DNA of 23,780 nt from JAABRU01 sp050180235 (GTDB lineage: Bacteria; Desulfobacterota; Desulfobacteria; Desulfobacterales; Desulfococcaceae): assembly GCA_050180235.1 (NCBI GenBank), contig JBFXEJ010000102.1, forward strand, positions 1 through 23,780. Direction: 5' to 3'. Each line of letters opens with the position of its first letter. Positions within the stretch are counted from its first letter, which is position 1. Shown here one piece after another: positions 21,178 to 23,780 of this stretch. The notes beneath the pieces are model-generated. The model was not told where the DNA came from, did not search any database, and saw only the letters and a program-made list of their open reading frames with translations. The position numbers and the translations under genes were made by a program.

Positions 21178-22761
21178 ATGACAGATATGAAATGGGATTT
21201 TCCCTATGCTTCCCGGCGTATGCCGGTATTTGCCAAAAATCTGGTGGCCGCTTCCCAGCCCCTTGCCGTGCAGGCAGGAATACGTATGCTTCTCAAAGGC
21301 GGAAATGCCGTGGATGCGGCTCTGGCCGCAGCCATTGCCCTGACTGTGACAGAACCGGTCAGCAATGGTCTGGGCAGTGACGCGTTTGCCCTGATCTGGG
21401 ATGGAAAAGGACTGACAGGAATAAACGGGTCAGGCAAATCTCCCAAAGCCTGGACTCCGGAGCGATTTGCCGGTCTGACACAAATGCCCATGACCGGATG
21501 GGATTCTGTGACTGTTCCCGGAGCTGTGGATGTATGGGCACGGCTTTCCGAGCGTTTCGGAAAACTGGGTTTTGAAAAACTCTTTGAACCGGCCATTGCC
21601 TATGCCAGAGACGGTTTTCCGGTATCTCCCCTGATTGCAAAGGCATGGGCCGAAGCTCCTGCCTTGTACGGTCATATGCCTGATTTTGTGCGCACCTTTC
21701 TGCCCGGAGGACATTCTCCGCGTCCGGGGCAGTGGTTTTCCCTTCCTGCAATGGCCAATTCTCTGGAGAGAATCGCAGCATCCAACGGACAGTCCTTTTA
21801 CCGGGGAAGGCTTGCGGAAAAAATCGCAGCCTGTGCGGCTGCGGAAGGCGGGGCCATGACTCTTGATGATCTGGCTTCCCATCAGTCAGAATGGGTGACG
21901 CCGGTTTCCGCGGATTACCGTAATGTCTGTCTTCATGAGATTCCGCCCAACGGTCAGGGACTGGCAGCGCTGATAACTTTGGGAATTCTGAACCATTTTG
22001 ATATGGAAAATTATCCCCCGGATTGTGCAGACAGCATTCATCTGCAGGTGGAGGCCATGAAGATCGGATTTGCCGTGGCCCATGCCCATATTGCTGATCC
22101 GGTGTGGATGTGCACGGATTTTCACTGTTTTCTGGATGAGGATTTTCTTGCGGAAAAGGCGGGCAAAATCCGGCCGGATCAGGCAGCGGCTCCGGTTCTG
22201 CCGCCCACAGACAGGGGAACAGTTTATCTGAGTGCGGCAGATGAAAACGGCATGATGGTTTCCTATATTCAGTCCAATTTCACAGGCTTCGGTTCCGGTA
22301 TTGTTGTGCCCGGAACCGGCATCAGTCTCCAAAGCCGGGGGCATGGATTCTGTCTGCAGAAAGGCCATCCCAACTGCGCGGAAGGCGGAAAACGGCCCTA
22401 TCACACGATTATTCCCGGATTTGTCACCAGAGACGGCGAAGCCCTTATGAGTTTCGGAGTCATGGGCGGACATATGCAGCCCCAGGGCCATGTGCAGATG
22501 ATGGTGCGGATATTTGATTATAAACAGAATCCCCAGACTGCTGCGGACGCACCCCGCTGGCAGATTTGTCAGGACGGAAAACTGGCTCTGGAAAACGGCC
22601 ATGCTCCGGAAGTGAAAGAGGAACTCCGGAAACGGGGTCATATGATTGCAGATAATGATCCATACTGGGGATACGGCGGAGCGCAACTCATATACCGTCT
22701 TGCACAGGGATACTGTGCCGCGTCCGATCACCGCAAAGACGGGCAGGCGGCAGGGTTCTGA
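21178..22761 (+). CDS. Gamma-glutamyltransferase family protein, cytoplasmic (YwrD-like)
   Basis: This encodes 527 residues. It belongs to the Ntn-hydrolase gamma-glutamyltranspeptidases, which cleave or transfer gamma-glutamyl groups (for example from glutathione) after self-cleavage. Family features include AASQPLAVQAGIRMLLKGGNAVDAALAAA, VTEPVSNGLGSDAF, TVPGAVDVWARL and IPPNGQGLAALITL. The expected N-terminal nucleophile is Thr348 in DRGTVYLSAADENG, and GSGIVVPGTGI follows at the usual place. No signal peptide is present, unlike secreted Ggt, so it resembles the intracellular YwrD-type branch; the physiological substrate is uncertain. AAGGAG (21165-21170) lies 7 bases before ATG 21178. A terminator-like hairpin lies downstream at 22916. 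Confidence 0.92.
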   Translation: MTDMKWDFPYASRRMPVFAKNLVAASQPLAVQAGIRMLLKGGNAVDAALAAAIALTVTEPVSNGLGSDAFALIWDGKGLTGINGSGKSPKAWTPERFAGLTQMPMTGWDSVTVPGAVDVWARLSERFGKLGFEKLFEPAIAYARDGFPVSPLIAKAWAEAPALYGHMPDFVRTFLPGGHSPRPGQWFSLPAMANSLERIAASNGQSFYRGRLAEKIAACAAAEGGAMTLDDLASHQSEWVTPVSADYRNVCLHEIPPNGQGLAALITLGILNHFDMENYPPDCADSIHLQVEAMKIGFAVAHAHIADPVWMCTDFHCFLDEDFLAEKAGKIRPDQAAAPVLPPTDRGTVYLSAADENGMMVSYIQSNFTGFGSGIVVPGTGISLQSRGHGFCLQKGHPNCAEGGKRPYHTIIPGFVTRDGEALMSFGVMGGHMQPQGHVQMMVRIFDYKQNPQTAADAPRWQICQDGKLALENGHAPEVKEELRKRGHMIADNDPYWGYGGAQLIYRLAQGYCAASDHRKDGQAAGF

Positions 22762-22865
22762 ACCGGGTGAACCCCCACCGGTTACTGTTTGCAGTTCATA
22801 TTATTTTTGTGATTGCCGTGGTGGTTTCATTTATGCCAATTATGGAAATCACACGAATCACAGTT

Positions 22866-23013
22866 CATACCAAATCGCTGTTGAAATTATACAGTATTTT
22901 CTGCCGATTTTTCAGAAAAACCGGATTTTTCCGAAAAAAATCCGGTTTTTTTGAATACCGGAAAATTTTTGGATGTGCAGAAAGCACTGCATCAAATCAA
23001 TGGAGAATCGGTA
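22866..23013. repeat. Palindromic element of the TATACC-CCATTGAA family, unit 4
   Basis: The left end CATACCAAATCGCTGTTGAA is mirrored by AATCAATGGAGAATCGGTAT at about 22995-23013. Inside lies a strong hairpin (22916-22953). It directly abuts the next unit through GGTATCATACC. The preceding stretch 22762-22865 shows no gene. Confidence 0.7.
22916..22953 (+). terminator. Rho-independent terminator-like hairpin after the gamma-glutamyltransferase gene
   Basis: AAAACCGGATTTTT and AAAAATCCGGTTTT pair around a CCG-centred loop and end in a run of Ts (22946-22952). It lies about 155 bases after the stop codon, inside a palindromic element, so the repeat may supply the terminator. Confidence 0.7.
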
Positions 23014-23156
23014 TCATACCAATTCTCTATTGATTCTATACGATACAGAATACAAATCCGGAGGAGTGCAAAAATTAAGCGGAGCGGTTTTTTGCACACG
23101 CTAAACAGCGGAAAAACTGACGGTATTGTATTAAATCAATGGAGAATTGGTATCAG
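23013..23156. repeat. Palindromic element of the TATACC-CCATTGAA family, unit 5
   Basis: It starts ATACCAATTCTCTATTGATTC and ends AATCAATGGAGAATTGGTAT. The middle, TCCGGAGGAGTGCAAAAATT then AAGCGGAGCGG and TTTTTTGCAC, is the reverse complement of the interior of the unit at 16232-16372. Its right end lies about 10 bases before the ribosome site of the YefM-like gene, so it probably contributes that gene's promoter region. Confidence 0.75.
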
Positions 23157-23177
23157 ACATATGAAAAGGAGAAAAAA

Positions 23178-23444
23178 ATGCAGATAATGAGTATTTCAGA
23201 GGCACATGAAAAACTGTTTGATCTGCCCAGACATGTTGTTTCTGAACACGAGGAAATTGTCGTGACGCATAGAGATGGCAATATAGTACTGATTTCAATG
23301 GACAAATGGGAATCTTACAAAGAAACACTGCGTCTGCTGAAAGACAGGTCCGCTCTGCACTCGCTTATAGAATCTTTTGAAAACCGTGACAGAGGGCAGT
23401 CATCCGGAAAATCTTTTGAGGAGGTGTTTTCGGATCTGATATGA
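23178..23444 (+). CDS. Phd/YefM family antitoxin
   Basis: This encodes 88 residues starting MQIMSISEAHEKLFDLPRHV. The N-terminal Phd/YefM fold is visible: an S-x-S-E-A-x-x-x-L helix, then EEIVVTHRDGNIVLISMDKWESYKETLRLL, which in this family binds operator DNA. The acidic C-terminus (about 65-88, with GKSFEEVFSDLI) is the toxin-neutralising tail. ATG 23178 is preferred to the upstream in-frame ATG 23139, which lies inside a repeat, because AAGGAG (23166-23171) fits it and the family begins there. Its stop codon overlaps the toxin start (ATGA, 23441-23444). It should autorepress the pair. Confidence 0.9.
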   Translation: MQIMSISEAHEKLFDLPRHVVSEHEEIVVTHRDGNIVLISMDKWESYKETLRLLKDRSALHSLIESFENRDRGQSSGKSFEEVFSDLI

Positions 23445-23689
23445 GCTGGAAAATAATAATTCTTCCAAAAACTGAAAAAGACCTTGAATGGTTCCGCAGA
23501 CATGACAGGCAGCTTTATGTCAAATGCTTTGATCTGATCCGGGATATTGCAAACGCTCCCCGTTACGGCACAGGCAAACCGGAACGGTTAAAGCATTTTG
23601 ACAGAGAGGTATGGTCCCGCAGAGTCTCTCAGGAACACCGTCTGATTTATGTGATTAGACCTCCTGCAAAACTCCAAAATTTGACTTAA
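23441..23689 (+). CDS. Txe/YoeB family toxin with altered C-terminus
   Basis: This encodes 82 residues. YoeB-type toxins are ribosome-dependent mRNA endoribonucleases. Family features are SWKIIILPKTEKDLEWF, then GTGKPERLKHFDREVWSRRVSQEHRLIYVI, which includes the conserved Glu of KPE and the arginines and histidine of SRR-EHR. In YoeB the chain normally ends with strand residues and a C-R-Y-H-Y-like tail whose final His and Tyr are catalytic. Here the chain diverges after IYVI into RPPAKLQNLT and stops, lacking that tail. No nearby frame restores it. The toxin may therefore be inactive or weakened. It overlaps the antitoxin by 4 bases, indicating coupled translation. Confidence 0.85.
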   Translation: MSWKIIILPKTEKDLEWFRRHDRQLYVKCFDLIRDIANAPRYGTGKPERLKHFDREVWSRRVSQEHRLIYVIRPPAKLQNLT

Positions 23690-23752
23690 CAGAAGATTTC
23701 TGATATTTATTTCTGAGAATTTGCGACTGACAGAACAGGAGAAAATAAGCTT

Positions 23753-23780
23753 ATGCTCACAGTTGGGAAACCGGCCCGCC
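23753..23780 (+). CDS. Start of a further gene (5' end only)
   Basis: CAGGAG (about 23735-23740) lies upstream of ATG 23753, and the frame stays open to the window edge (MLTVGKPAR). A G-K-P-A start is seen in some archaeal-type AAA ATPases, but nine residues cannot establish a family. Confidence 0.35.

Noticed and set aside
21886..22731. A 281-residue minus-strand frame opposite the gamma-glutamyltransferase gene
   Set aside because: It is a shadow of a well-supported family gene and lacks recognisable features.

Overview
The window looks like accessory-rich chromosome of a strictly anaerobic, cobalamin-using deltaproteobacterium. A Desulfobacterales or Desulfonema-like sulfate reducer is my best guess. 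This is inference from gene content: a single-chain pyruvate:ferredoxin oxidoreductase with a cysteine-bearing C-terminal tail of the Desulfovibrio type, PduO and CobU cobalamin enzymes, non-cellulosomal cohesin/dockerin and PKD surface proteins, several toxin-antitoxin modules, and very many short palindromic repeats. No rRNA, tRNA, CRISPR array or intact transposase was seen.

Layout. (1) Positions 1-2673 hold small toxin-antitoxin genes and debris: the tail of a RelB-like antitoxin, an AF2212-like antitoxin gene broken by a 146-bp miniature transposon, a DUF4258-like/YgiT pair, a decayed small membrane-protein gene, brnT/brnA, and an intact paralogue of the decayed gene. (2) 2672-3383 is a gene-free block of nested inverted repeats. 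(3) 3446-10347 holds two exported proteins: a 309-residue cohesin-plus-dockerin protein and a 1952-residue cohesin/Ig-like/PKD giant with a C-terminal membrane anchor, closed by a strong terminator. (4) 10400-12291 holds palindromic repeats around a coiled-coil PD-(D/E)XK nuclease-like protein with five in-phase 42-bp repeats, then a second miniature transposon nested in another inverted repeat. (5) 12292-15939 is nifJ (PFOR) with its own terminator. (6) 16061-23156 alternates metabolic genes with palindromic elements: a VWA/CoxE-like protein (minus strand), PduO adenosyltransferase, CobU (minus), an FMN-barrel protein (minus) and a cytoplasmic gamma-glutamyltransferase. (7) The right end is a YefM/YoeB-like module whose toxin has lost the usual C-terminal catalytic residues, followed by the start of another gene.

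How it fits together. The two exported proteins share a cohesin-like N-terminus, and only the smaller carries a dockerin, so a calcium-dependent surface assembly is plausible. PduO and CobU act in the same cobalamin pathway, although a repeat block separates them and they are on opposite strands. Most other genes look like independent units scattered among mobile DNA.

The main novelty is in the repeats. A miniature transposon family has three copies here, two differing at one of 146 bases. Each of those two is flanked by a perfect 8-bp target duplication, and one visibly disrupts a gene. A second family of palindromic elements with a shared terminal motif lies head to tail in several intergenic regions.
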